A stretch of DNA of 16,253 nucleotides from Promethearchaeota archaeon (GCA_016839905.1 JAEOTJ010000079.1:1-16253); one strand, 5' to 3'. Positions 8,610-16,163 are shown, numbered from the stretch's first letter. The notes: a model not told the origin generated them from the letters alone. Made by a program: numbers and translations.

Positions 8610-8629
8610 TCCACTAAATAACATAAAGT

Positions 8630-9163
8630 TTATTTTAAATACAATAATTTAAAATTATTAATTGATTTATTCACTATTTCCTTCGTATCCTTTGCATTTT
8701 TCCATCCTTTAAATTTTACCCATTTATGAGGTTCTAATCTTTTATATGTCTCATAAAACTCTTGTATTTCTTTTAATTTATGTGAATTTACATCTTTGAT
8801 ATCATAATAATCTTCAAATCTAATATCATCCATAAGAACTGATAAAATCTTCGGATCCTCACCTTTTTCATCCTCAATAATTAGAGCACCAATTATTTTT
8901 ACTTTTACAATACAACCTACTTCTAAAGGTTCATAGCTTAATACCATTATATCAAGAGGATCATCATCATCAGATAAAGTTTGTGGTACAAATCCATATT
9001 CTACAGGAAATATCACTGAAGATGGGATGATTCTATCAAGTACAAATGCTTCCCATTCATAATTATATTCATATTTATCTCTTGAGCCACTTATTACTTC
9101 TATAACCGCATTTAATATATTTGGAGGCTTCTCCCCAGAAGGTATATCTTTCCAATAATTCAT
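8630..9163 (-). CDS. ppa: Inorganic pyrophosphatase, family I (soluble)
   Basis: This cytoplasmic enzyme hydrolyses pyrophosphate to two phosphates. A TTG at 9184 is in frame, but ATG at 9163 gives the usual family N-terminus MNYWKDIPSGEKPP and 177 residues, so I use it. The metal-binding signature DDDPLD is at residues 66-71. Aligned by eye to the E. coli enzyme, the active-site set is complete: E22, K30, E32, R44, Y56, D66, D68, D71, D98, D103, K105, Y140, K141. The downstream 467 bp to the left contain copy 1 of the repeat and then the c-ring gene on the same strand; co-transcription is possible but the 213-bp gap argues for separate promoters. A TATA-like element lies about 30 bp upstream. 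Confidence 0.96.
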   Translation of the reverse strand: MNYWKDIPSGEKPPNILNAVIEVISGSRDKYEYNYEWEAFVLDRIIPSSVIFPVEYGFVPQTLSDDDDPLDIMVLSYEPLEVGCIVKVKIIGALIIEDEKGEDPKILSVLMDDIRFEDYYDIKDVNSHKLKEIQEFYETYKRLEPHKWVKFKGWKNAKDTKEIVNKSINNFKLLYLK

Positions 9164-9186
9164 AATTATATAAGTACAAAGCAACC

Positions 9187-9195
9187 TTTAAAATA
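9187..9195 (-). promoter_or_regulatory. TATA-like element for the pyrophosphatase gene
   Basis: TATTTTAAA on the minus strand starts about 32 bp before the ATG at 9163. An archaeal transcription start about 25 bp downstream would fall just before the ATG, giving a nearly leaderless message; no Shine-Dalgarno is present. In such AT-rich DNA this is weak evidence. Confidence 0.3.
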
Positions 9196-9271
9196 TGAGT
9201 TTAGATATGACAAAAATGGATGAAAAAGAATAGTTAAAAAAAATTAATTACTCTAAAAAATTATATAAGAT

Positions 9272-10762
9272 ATGATCTTACAAGGTCTTTTTAATATATT
9301 AGATCTTTATTCTAATGAGATTGATCTATTTTATAATAATATAGATAAATATTTTCGAGATTTGATTCAAAAAAAATTTGGATCATTATCATTAGAAAAA
9401 GAAAAGCAAGGATTTATTAAAAATCTTGAAGAAATTATATCATTTTTAAAGAAGGAGTTGTTAGAATTAGGTTTTGAACGAGAAGAAATTGAAATTAAAT
9501 TAACGGACCAAACTCTAGAAATTCGAGGAAGAGAGATACCAAATATTAATTCCGTTTTAGAATTATACGAGAAAAAAATAGCCCCTCTTGTCTATGAAAT
9601 TTTTTTAGAAAAGATTGTAGATTATCTCGTAGATATTAATGCAGCGAAAATATTGATGACCCTAAAATCAAAAGGATTTTTTCCAATTGAGTTTATAGCA
9701 AGAATAATGAATTTTAAAAAACTTTTATGTAATAATCCCGAAAAGAAAGAGAAATTACATAAATACATTCAAATTCGGGAAAAAGTTATCTTAAAATTGA
9801 AAGAAAATAAAAATAAAATTGAAAGTTTAGAGGATTTAGAAGATCCTAAAGATAAATTACAATTAATTTATTTAATTTATAAAATTATAGATTTCTTTCA
9901 TCTTCAGAAAATTTTTGACTTTTCTCATATTGAGAGTTATCTAAAAACGAAAATCGATGAATGGTTGGATACTATTCCTTTAATTACTTTAAAAAATCCC
10001 GATCTTTACTTTTGTGGGATATATCTGGCAGATAAATTAAATATTAAGATAGATAAAAAAAAAATAAGAGAATTTTTATTAAATTTATATGAAGAAAATG
10101 TTGATGAATTTGAGTCCCCTATTATTGAAGCAACGGATAGAATATATTATTATTTAAAATCAACATCAAAAATAAAATTAAGATTATCTGATGAAAAAAT
10201 TAAAGAATTAATTAAAATAGAACCAAGATTTTTTGAATCGCAATTTCTAAAAAATTTGGAAACATCACAGCTTGTAGTAATTTTAAAACTATATTCGTTT
10301 TTGGGTGTAAATCAAAAAATGGATTTAGAAAAATTAAATCTTATAATTGAAGAAATTGAAAAACGCATTACTCGAGAAGGAATTAAACAATATCGTGATG
10401 GATTTATATCATCAGAAGCAACTTATTACGTACTCTTTTGCAATTACATGAGGAATACTCTTGACTCATTAAGAGATCATGAATTCTTGGAGAGTATTAT
10501 CTCAAGAATTTATAGAAACTTAGAAATTCTTGACTTTTCGAGCGATATGAATCATGACCTTGTGAGTGAATTATTTTATTCATGTGAAAGTTTAAAATTG
10601 TTTAATTGTATAGAAACAAAGCAAATGATAATTCATTTAGCAAAGCATTTATTTCCACAAGAAATTGTAAATGAAATAATAAATAGTGAACTGATTGCTA
10701 GATCAATCACAAGATTTAGACATTTAAAGGTTAATAAAATCACTGGAGAAACAATTTATTAA
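9272..10762 (+). CDS. Uncharacterised all-helical protein, possibly alpha/alpha-toroid
   Basis: I do not recognise this 496-residue protein. It has no signal peptide, membrane segment, cysteine cluster or nucleotide-binding motif. The first 100 residues are charged helices (about 15-75), followed by helix pairs of 45-60 residues through to the end. Several pairs carry an acidic/aromatic pattern, such as ATDRIYYYLKS (about 288-298) and DGFISSEATYYVLFCNYMRN (about 374-393), which resembles the inner-helix repeats of prenyltransferase / terpene-cyclase-like alpha/alpha toroids (PF00432-type). No catalytic DxDD or zinc-ligand set of a true cyclase or prenyltransferase is evident, so this is a fold guess only. 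The start is ATG at 9272; the gene is divergent from the pyrophosphatase and convergent, with a 31-bp gap, with the DUF47 gene. Coding status is clear from length and composition. Confidence 0.85.
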   Translation: MILQGLFNILDLYSNEIDLFYNNIDKYFRDLIQKKFGSLSLEKEKQGFIKNLEEIISFLKKELLELGFEREEIEIKLTDQTLEIRGREIPNINSVLELYEKKIAPLVYEIFLEKIVDYLVDINAAKILMTLKSKGFFPIEFIARIMNFKKLLCNNPEKKEKLHKYIQIREKVILKLKENKNKIESLEDLEDPKDKLQLIYLIYKIIDFFHLQKIFDFSHIESYLKTKIDEWLDTIPLITLKNPDLYFCGIYLADKLNIKIDKKKIREFLLNLYEENVDEFESPIIEATDRIYYYLKSTSKIKLRLSDEKIKELIKIEPRFFESQFLKNLETSQLVVILKLYSFLGVNQKMDLEKLNLIIEEIEKRITREGIKQYRDGFISSEATYYVLFCNYMRNTLDSLRDHEFLESIISRIYRNLEILDFSSDMNHDLVSELFYSCESLKLFNCIETKQMIIHLAKHLFPQEIVNEIINSELIARSITRFRHLKVNKITGETIY

Positions 10763-10786
10763 AAGAAGAAAAAGAGAATAGAAAAG
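10763..10786 (-). terminator. Pyrimidine-rich end behind the DUF47 gene
   Basis: On the minus strand the short convergent gap is almost only T and C, with several T4-T5 runs, just beyond the DUF47 stop. Archaeal RNA polymerase ends at oligo-T on the coding strand, so this is a plausible terminator for the DUF47 gene; the opposite strand is purine-rich and would not serve the plus-strand gene. Confidence 0.35.
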
Positions 10787-10793
10787 TAATTAT

Positions 10794-11432
10794 TTACTGA
10801 TATATAAGAATTCTTATAGAATCAGCCAGATCATGTATTTTATCAGCTAATTCTTCTAAAATTTTAATACTATCTCGGATTCTTAATAGGAGTCCAATAT
10901 TCAAATCTTTATTATCATAAAGATAATTTAAAAATTCTCGGAAAATTCCATCAATCCTATTTTCGATCTCATGGATGGTTGTAGTATTCTTGAATACTTC
11001 TTGTGGTTGATCTCGCAAATTTTTAATGGTTATTTTAAGAATATCAGCCATTTTGATTATATCATTAATTAATCTGTGATATCTTTTCTTTATTTCTTTG
11101 TCAATTTTAGCATTAGATCCCATATAAGCTAAGATATCAACGAATTCTAAAGCAAAATTAATAGTATTATCCATTTTCAAAATTAAGTTCAAATATTCCT
11201 GAAAACCTTGCGTTCCCATCTCTGAAAATTCTTGAATTAATCGAATTTTTATCTCATCACCGTCTTCCTCTGATAACTCCATTTTATGCTTTTTTTTATT
11301 TAAGTTCTCTTTATTTTTTTCGTAATCCTCTGCCCAATCCGTATAATATACTCCCATATCACTGACAACCGAATAAATTACTCTTACATGCTCAATGAGC
11401 AATGTAGTTATCTGATCTTTAATCTTATTCAT
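10794..11432 (-). CDS. DUF47 / PhoU-like regulator (PhoU_div family)
   Basis: This 212-residue all-helical cytoplasmic protein is of the PhoU-like DUF47 type (PF01865, TIGR00153), a family often found next to PiT-type phosphate or sulfate permeases and thought to regulate them. Family features are the acidic metal-cluster motifs in paired helices: HEIENRIDGIFREFL (about 154-168) and ILEELADKIHDLADSIRILI (about 191-210), with the E..AD.I.D.AD spacing at the C-terminus. The N-terminal half carries a charged loop (about 38-58). The start is ATG at 11432. No permease of the PiT family is present; the divergent neighbour is a VIT-like metal transporter. Its last 10 codons lie in the 31-bp repeat, and its stop region can form a strong hairpin. 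The family call is good; the transport partner is unknown. Confidence 0.85.
   Translation of the reverse strand: MNKIKDQITTLLIEHVRVIYSVVSDMGVYYTDWAEDYEKNKENLNKKKHKMELSEEDGDEIKIRLIQEFSEMGTQGFQEYLNLILKMDNTINFALEFVDILAYMGSNAKIDKEIKKRYHRLINDIIKMADILKITIKNLRDQPQEVFKNTTTIHEIENRIDGIFREFLNYLYDNKDLNIGLLLRIRDSIKILEELADKIHDLADSIRILIYQ
10801..10831. repeat. 31-bp repeat, copy 2 (3' end of the DUF47 gene)
   Basis: This stretch matches 8579-8609 at 29 of 31 positions in the same orientation. On the minus strand it encodes most of the DUF47 C-terminus (LADSIRILIY). It contains a perfect 16-bp palindrome TATAAGAATTCTTATA at 10803-10818, extended by outer arms CTGAT (10797-10801) and ATCAG (10821-10825). Confidence 0.75.
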
Positions 11433-11568
11433 AAATCATCCTTAAGTTTTTTTTTTTTTTCTTTCAATAAATATAATATTTATAACAAAAATAAGAGTTT
11501 TTATTTTTAAAATTCATTATATGATTTATCCTACTGAATTGTATAATATATATTTTTTCGACATAACA

Positions 11569-11576
11569 TTTATATA
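11569..11576 (+). promoter_or_regulatory. TATA box of the VIT-like gene
   Basis: TTTATATA is centred about 23 bp before the ATG at 11595. Transcription would start at or within a few bases of that ATG, giving a leaderless message, as is common in archaea. This also favours ATG 11595 over the in-frame TTG at 11586. Confidence 0.5.
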
Positions 11577-11594
11577 GAAATTATATTGATAATA

Positions 11595-12302
11595 ATGTCT
11601 AATGTAAAATCGAAATTAAAAACTTATAATGAAATAACAGGTTTTGCAGCAACTGCTCGACGTTATTTTGTAAATAATTTCTATGATGGGAATTTAACAG
11701 TCTTGGGGGTTCTTTTAGGCTTTTTTGTTGTGGTCCTTAAAGATCCTACCCAACCCACCATTCAATCAGCATATATTATATTAACAGGAGTGGGTACTTC
11801 AATTTCTATGTTAATTTCAGGAATTTCGGGATCCTATTTATCTGAGAAAGCAGAACAAAGAAAGATAAAATCTGATTTAGAGAAAGCTATGGGGCTTCAA
11901 AAAACTAATGAAATTAAATTAACAGATACTTTAGAAGGCAAGGAAATTCAAAAAGCAATGCTTAAAAAAATTAACATTAAGAAAAAGATAGTAAAAAAAA
12001 AAGATAAAAAGGTTGAAAAAACGGTCCATGAAAAAGCAGAAAGTTTTGCTGGAATAGTTGTCTCTATTGTAAATGGTGGGGCCCCTTTTCTAGGAGGTTT
12101 AATTCCACTAATACCCTTCCTTCTCACTAAAGAAGCAGGAATAATGTCATTTATTTCTTCTTTCATTATTATCTTTTCATGTATTATATTATTGGGTATT
12201 TTATTAGGTCGTATTTCTAAAGAATCCATAATTAAAAACATATTTCAAATGTTAGTCGCTTTTACATTAACCATGGTTATTGTCGTTCTATTTTTAGGTT
12301 AA
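11595..12302 (+). CDS. VIT/CCC1-type Fe2+/Mn2+ transporter-like membrane protein
   Basis: This is a membrane protein of the VIT1/CCC1 family (PF01988), which moves Fe2+ or Mn2+ out of the cytoplasm or into stores. ATG 11595 gives 235 residues. The first helix carries the hallmark YDGNLTVLGVLLG (about 30-42), the second GVGTSISMLISGISGSYLSEKAE (about 65-87, with the conserved small-residue and Met pattern). A cytoplasmic segment (about 88-150) leads into helices 3-5 containing GGAPFLGGLIPLIPFLL (about 161-177). The cytoplasmic segment, which binds metal through acidic and Met residues in plant VIT1, is here strongly basic (IKKKIVKKKDKK). It is divergent from the DUF47 gene across a 162-bp promoter region. 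The family is well supported; metal and direction are inferred. Confidence 0.85.
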   Translation: MSNVKSKLKTYNEITGFAATARRYFVNNFYDGNLTVLGVLLGFFVVVLKDPTQPTIQSAYIILTGVGTSISMLISGISGSYLSEKAEQRKIKSDLEKAMGLQKTNEIKLTDTLEGKEIQKAMLKKINIKKKIVKKKDKKVEKTVHEKAESFAGIVVSIVNGGAPFLGGLIPLIPFLLTKEAGIMSFISSFIIIFSCIILLGILLGRISKESIIKNIFQMLVAFTLTMVIVVLFLG

Positions 12303-12304
12303 GC

Positions 12305-12313
12305 TTTTTTTTT
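12305..12313 (+). terminator. Oligo-T terminator behind the VIT-like gene
   Basis: A run of nine T's begins 3 nt after the stop codon and is followed by more T-rich sequence. This is the usual archaeal intrinsic termination signal and separates the VIT-like gene from the activase gene that follows. Confidence 0.5.
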
Positions 12314-12400
12314 CTTATTTATTAACCATTATCAAAAATTTTAATTAATCCCCATCATTTTCTCAACTAAAAAGTTTAATTCAAAAAGGTAGTGTAAGTT

Positions 12401-13180
12401 TTGAAGACAATTGGTATTGACATTGGATCACTTGCTACAAAAATAACATTAATTGATGATAACAAGAAAATGATTGATTTTCGAGTCGATAGATCGACCT
12501 ATGATTTTAAACGCATAGGTAAAGAAATGTTTAGTGATATCTTGGAAAAAAACAATTTAAAGAGATCAGATGTTTATGTAATGTCAACTGGATATGGAAG
12601 AAATACAATAGATGATGTTGATGATCGAATTACTGAAATCACCGCACATGCTAAGGGAGTACAATATTTTTTTTCAGATGTAAATAGTGTAATCGATATT
12701 GGTGGACAAGATAGTAAAGCAATTGTTATATCCAAAAAAACAGGTAAGGTTATCGACTTTCAGATGAATGATAAATGTGCTGCAGGAACGGGTAGATTTC
12801 TCGAGGTAATGGCCCGTGCATTGGAAGTTTCTATTGAAGAATTTGGACCAATGGCCCTAAAATCAAATAAACCGGCAAGCATTAGCTCAACTTGTACAGT
12901 TTTCGCAGAAAGTGAAGTAATTAGTTTATTTGCTAAAGGTACTCCTAAACAAGATATCGCAAGTGGGATCCATAAGTCAATAGCAAGGCGTGTTGCCGGA
13001 ATGGCAAAAAGAATTGGTGTTGCTGAAAAATTAATTTTTTGCGGAGGAGTTGCTAAAAATGTGGGCGTTAAAAAATATTTAGAAAAAGAATTAGGCTTTG
13101 AAATATTTATTCCAGAACACCCGCAATTGACGGGGGCTATTGGTGCCGCATTAATTGCGCATAAAAATGAAAAACAATAA
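12401..13180 (+). CDS. 2-hydroxyacyl-CoA dehydratase / benzoyl-CoA reductase-type activase (BadF/BcrA/HgdC family ATPase)
   Basis: This ATP-driven electron injector is a homodimer that holds one [4Fe-4S] cluster between the subunits and uses ATP hydrolysis to pass a low-potential electron to its partner. At 259 residues it is the length of HgdC-type activases. The ASKHA-fold motifs are present: GIDIGS (5-10), DIGGQDSK (99-106), GGVAKN (215-220) and TGAIGAA (244-250). Cluster ligands are C126 in NDKCAAGTGRF and C165 in SSTCTVFAESEV. The start is TTG at 12401, giving MKTIGIDIGS exactly as expected; the preceding in-frame codon TAA two positions upstream excludes a longer form. The two partner subunits follow on the same strand after 115 bp. 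The system type is sure; the target substrate is not shown by sequence. Confidence 0.95.
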   Translation: MKTIGIDIGSLATKITLIDDNKKMIDFRVDRSTYDFKRIGKEMFSDILEKNNLKRSDVYVMSTGYGRNTIDDVDDRITEITAHAKGVQYFFSDVNSVIDIGGQDSKAIVISKKTGKVIDFQMNDKCAAGTGRFLEVMARALEVSIEEFGPMALKSNKPASISSTCTVFAESEVISLFAKGTPKQDIASGIHKSIARRVAGMAKRIGVAEKLIFCGGVAKNVGVKKYLEKELGFEIFIPEHPQLTGAIGAALIAHKNEKQ

Positions 13181-13295
13181 ATTCCTTTCTAAGAAAGATT
13201 AAATAAGTCAAGAAATATACCAAAAATCGAATAATACTTGAGACATTATTTTGTAAATCAAAAATTTTAATTAAAATATTAGTTTTTAAATCAAA

Positions 13296-14432
13296 ATGGT
13301 AGATTTAGAATATTTGATAGATTATTATTCCTACTTACAACAAAAAAAAGCTGAAGGCAAAAAAATTATTGCTTTTATGGGGCATGATAACATTCCCGAA
13401 GAATTAATTGATGCTGCAGGATTAGTTCCCATGAGATTGATGTTTGCGGGAAATGATGAATTAATGAATGAGAGTAATGATTATCTCCCTCCCTCAACAT
13501 GTAGTTTTGCTCAAAGTAGTATTGGATTGTTTTCCTTAAAACCAAATCAATATAAATTCTTAGAGTTAGTAGATTACATAATCATTTCTAATCACTGTGT
13601 TTCAGATATATGTGCTTCTGAAATAATTTCAAAATATTTTTTCATTCCAAGAATTAATTTTTATGTCTCATATACTCAATCTGAAAACGCTCTTAAATAT
13701 TATAAGTTGGAATTAATCGAATTTAAGAAAGAACTTGAATCTATAAAAGGAAGTGAAATAAAACAAGAAGAATTAAAAGAAAGCATTAGAAATTATAATG
13801 CTTTAAAAAACAAGCTTTCTGAAATTAATGAATTAAAGATTTCTGGTTCAAAAAAGCTAGAAATCTTTCAAAAAGCCATTCTTTATGGACCAGACTTTCT
13901 TCCAGAACTTGAAGATTTGTTAAATCAATTTAAGAATAATCAAGATGATAAAACTAATAATTTAAAAGAATTATTTCTTACAGGATGTTCAATATTTATT
14001 GGAGATTATCTTAACGATTTAATCGAAGATGGAGGGGGAAATATTGTATTTTTTGATACTTGGATTGGACGGAATTATTTTTCGCAATTAATTAATAAAG
14101 AATTCTTAAATAAAACTGAAGATCTATTAAATGTATTTGTAGAACGATTTAAGAACAATATATATGGAGACCATACCGTTCCAAATTTTTTTAAAAATAA
14201 AATTGCCCAAATAGATGATTATATTAAAGAATATCAACAAAAAACTGGTAAAAAACTAGGCGTAATTAACCACATTATTAAATTTTGTGATCACATAAAT
14301 ATTTTTCAATCATTATTAAAGGAAAAGTTAAAAGAATTGGATATTCAAGTTTTAAATTTAGAAAGAGATTATTCAAGAGCAAATAGAGGGCAATTAACAA
14401 CTAGAATTGAAGCATTTTTGGAGATGTTATAA
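13296..14432 (+). CDS. 2-hydroxyacyl-CoA dehydratase / BcrC-like subunit (PF06050), first
   Basis: This is a subunit of the iron-sulfur partner enzyme that receives electrons from the activase and either removes water from a 2-hydroxyacyl-CoA, reduces an aromatic acyl-CoA, or does a related low-potential reduction. The 378 residues fit HgdB/BcrC-type proteins. Visible motifs: AAGLVPMRL (40-48), C69 in PPSTCSFAQ, C101 and C106 in SNHCVSDICASE, C231 in TGCSIF, C331 in IKFCDH, and the C-terminal signature RGQLTTRIEAFLEML (364-378). A charged helical stretch (about 135-190) lies between the two domains. The ATG at 13296 matches the family start; the next gene follows 2 nt after the stop, so the two are one transcription and translation unit. 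Which substrate it uses cannot be read from the sequence. Confidence 0.88.
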   Translation: MVDLEYLIDYYSYLQQKKAEGKKIIAFMGHDNIPEELIDAAGLVPMRLMFAGNDELMNESNDYLPPSTCSFAQSSIGLFSLKPNQYKFLELVDYIIISNHCVSDICASEIISKYFFIPRINFYVSYTQSENALKYYKLELIEFKKELESIKGSEIKQEELKESIRNYNALKNKLSEINELKISGSKKLEIFQKAILYGPDFLPELEDLLNQFKNNQDDKTNNLKELFLTGCSIFIGDYLNDLIEDGGGNIVFFDTWIGRNYFSQLINKEFLNKTEDLLNVFVERFKNNIYGDHTVPNFFKNKIAQIDDYIKEYQQKTGKKLGVINHIIKFCDHINIFQSLLKEKLKELDIQVLNLERDYSRANRGQLTTRIEAFLEML

Positions 14433-14434
14433 AT

Positions 14435-15775
14435 ATGAGCATAATGGCAGACGATATCCTTAATTTTGAGTCAATGTTAAAGATGTCTTATAATTTCCTT
14501 GCAGGAAGGATTTTCTTAAAAAAGAAAAAATTCAAAGAAAAAAAAAAAATAGTTTCTATTGCTCTACCTTTATCAGATCTCGCTTTTGCTGCAGATGCCG
14601 TGCCAGTATTACCTATTCGAATGGAGCTTTTTGATATTAATCGTTATTTAATTGCAATGAAGACTGCCACTTCCTTTTTTGGTTGGAGCTCTGTTGTAAA
14701 ATTTTTAGGATTTGTAAAACAATTTGACAAATTCAAGATAGCGGATAATATAATAGAAGATGTCATAAATTCCATTAACAAGAAATATAATGAAATGTAT
14801 GATTTAGGTATTGAAAGTGGTGGTGTCTCGAGTGACTTTTGTTATGGCATCAAATCTCTTGTAGGGATGCACGTTTCAAAAGGAAAAAACGTAGATGCCA
14901 ACCTCAATTTCACTATTCGCTGTAGTGCCTGGAATAAATATTCAGAATCTTTAAAAATTCATGTTCCCAATTCAAAACAAATATGGGTTGATATCCCTCC
15001 GAGAAATATTGGTAATTCAATGGAACTTCTTAAAAATAATATTTCTGATGCAATTTCTAAATTAGAAACTCTAACTGGGAATAATGTTACTGATGAGAGC
15101 TTGAAAAAGCAATTTAGGTTTCGAAATCAAATTGTTAGATTTTATAAAACGATTTTATATGAAATAGGTACTTCAGATTATTATCCTGTTAATCCTGCAA
15201 CCTTTGCTGAGATACTTGCATTATTAAGTATGAGTTTCCAAGACTATAACTCAGATGTGGTAAGATATCTTGACAATATAAGTCATCTAGTTAGAGAAAT
15301 GAAAGAAAGAATGGATAAGGATCTAGGAATGGATGTTTCTGGAACTCCAAGGATTCTTTTAACACCAATGTTTGGAGGGTATGAGCCAGAAATACATAAT
15401 ATTATATATGAGTTACGTGGCAGAATTATATTTGCCGATTGGGATATTTTAGGTTTGCTTGAAGAGATTAATGTGGGAAAAGATCCTGTTGAAAGCTATG
15501 CTGAATTTCTCTTAAATGTTACAACAAATGGAGTTGGATGTGATAATAATGCCCTTACTGATTCATATATACGAATTGCGAAGAAATTAAAAGTAGATGG
15601 AATAATCTTTAATCAACTTTTTGGATGCCATTCCATTTCAAATTGTTATACAATGCTAAAAGAAAAAGCAAAACGACTAGATATTCCCTCTACGGTGATA
15701 AATTTCAATAAAATAGGAGAGGGCGTAGAACAACTAAAGACAAGAGTCGAAGCATTCATGGAGTCTTTAAAATAA
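14435..15775 (+). CDS. 2-hydroxyacyl-CoA dehydratase / BcrB-like subunit (PF06050), second
   Basis: This is the larger partner subunit, 446 residues, expected to form a heterodimer with the preceding protein. Visible motifs: a basic N-terminus (KKKKFKEKKK, 29-38), ALPLSDLAFAADAVPVLPIR (43-62), C136 in SSDFCYGIKS, C163 in TIRCSAWNKYSE, C369 in GVGCDNN, C398 and C404 in FGCHSISNCYTMLKEK, and the closing signature GEGVEQLKTRVEAFMESL (428-445). These are the cysteine and end motifs of the HgdA/BcrB class. ATG 14435 follows the previous stop by 2 nt; a second ATG three codons on is an alternative start. No CoA-transferase, ferredoxin or beta-oxidation gene is within reach on this side, so the pathway is open. 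Confidence 0.87.
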   Translation: MSIMADDILNFESMLKMSYNFLAGRIFLKKKKFKEKKKIVSIALPLSDLAFAADAVPVLPIRMELFDINRYLIAMKTATSFFGWSSVVKFLGFVKQFDKFKIADNIIEDVINSINKKYNEMYDLGIESGGVSSDFCYGIKSLVGMHVSKGKNVDANLNFTIRCSAWNKYSESLKIHVPNSKQIWVDIPPRNIGNSMELLKNNISDAISKLETLTGNNVTDESLKKQFRFRNQIVRFYKTILYEIGTSDYYPVNPATFAEILALLSMSFQDYNSDVVRYLDNISHLVREMKERMDKDLGMDVSGTPRILLTPMFGGYEPEIHNIIYELRGRIIFADWDILGLLEEINVGKDPVESYAEFLLNVTTNGVGCDNNALTDSYIRIAKKLKVDGIIFNQLFGCHSISNCYTMLKEKAKRLDIPSTVINFNKIGEGVEQLKTRVEAFMESLK

Positions 15776-16163
15776 TTATAGTGAGATTATTTAAAAGAGA
15801 CAACGTTCTAATTATCCTTTTAGGTCGCTTAGGTGTAGATAAATAATAAAAAGAGAAAAATTGGGTAAAGCAAAGATAGAAATTGCCCTTGAAAAATCCT
15901 TAGAAGCAATTAAATTATTTTTAATTTTATTTCACTAAATATCTTCATCTTCATTGGTCTTTTTTCTAATTCTTATTAAGATGAATTATAAATAAGTCAT
16001 TAACACCCTCTAATTGATTAAATTATGGTAAAATCAAAGTAAAATGCGAATATTAATGAAAAAACGAGAAAGATTCCTTGAATAAGAAGAATAATTACTA
16101 ATTCTCTTTTTGAGAAATAATTTAAGAAAAAAAATATGAGGTAGCAAATTAATCTCACCCCGA
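15776..16163. other. Gene-poor stretch
   Basis: No frame carries a convincing gene in these 388 bp, no tRNA-like fold was seen, and there is no clear terminator directly after the last dehydratase gene. A 31-codon frame around 15842-15937 reads LGKAKIEIALEKSLEAIKLF, which looks protein-like and could be a gene remnant, but it has no proper start and is too short to call. Confidence 0.5.

Noticed and set aside
9164..9184. Seven extra N-terminal codons of the pyrophosphatase from a TTG
   Set aside because: The family starts at MNxWKDIP; the ATG at 9163 fits this exactly and a TATA-like element is well placed for it.
11586..11594. TTG start three codons upstream of the VIT-like ATG
   Set aside because: The TATA element at 11569-11576 predicts a transcript start at or near the ATG at 11595.
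11948..12241. 97-codon open frame on the minus strand
   Set aside because: It mirrors the VIT-like gene; its composition is explained by the lysine-rich and hydrophobic codons of that gene.
15842..15937. 31-codon protein-like frame (LGKAKIEIALEKSLEAIKLF)
   Set aside because: Too short, no start codon other than TTG, and no neighbouring remnant in any frame; kept only as a remark.
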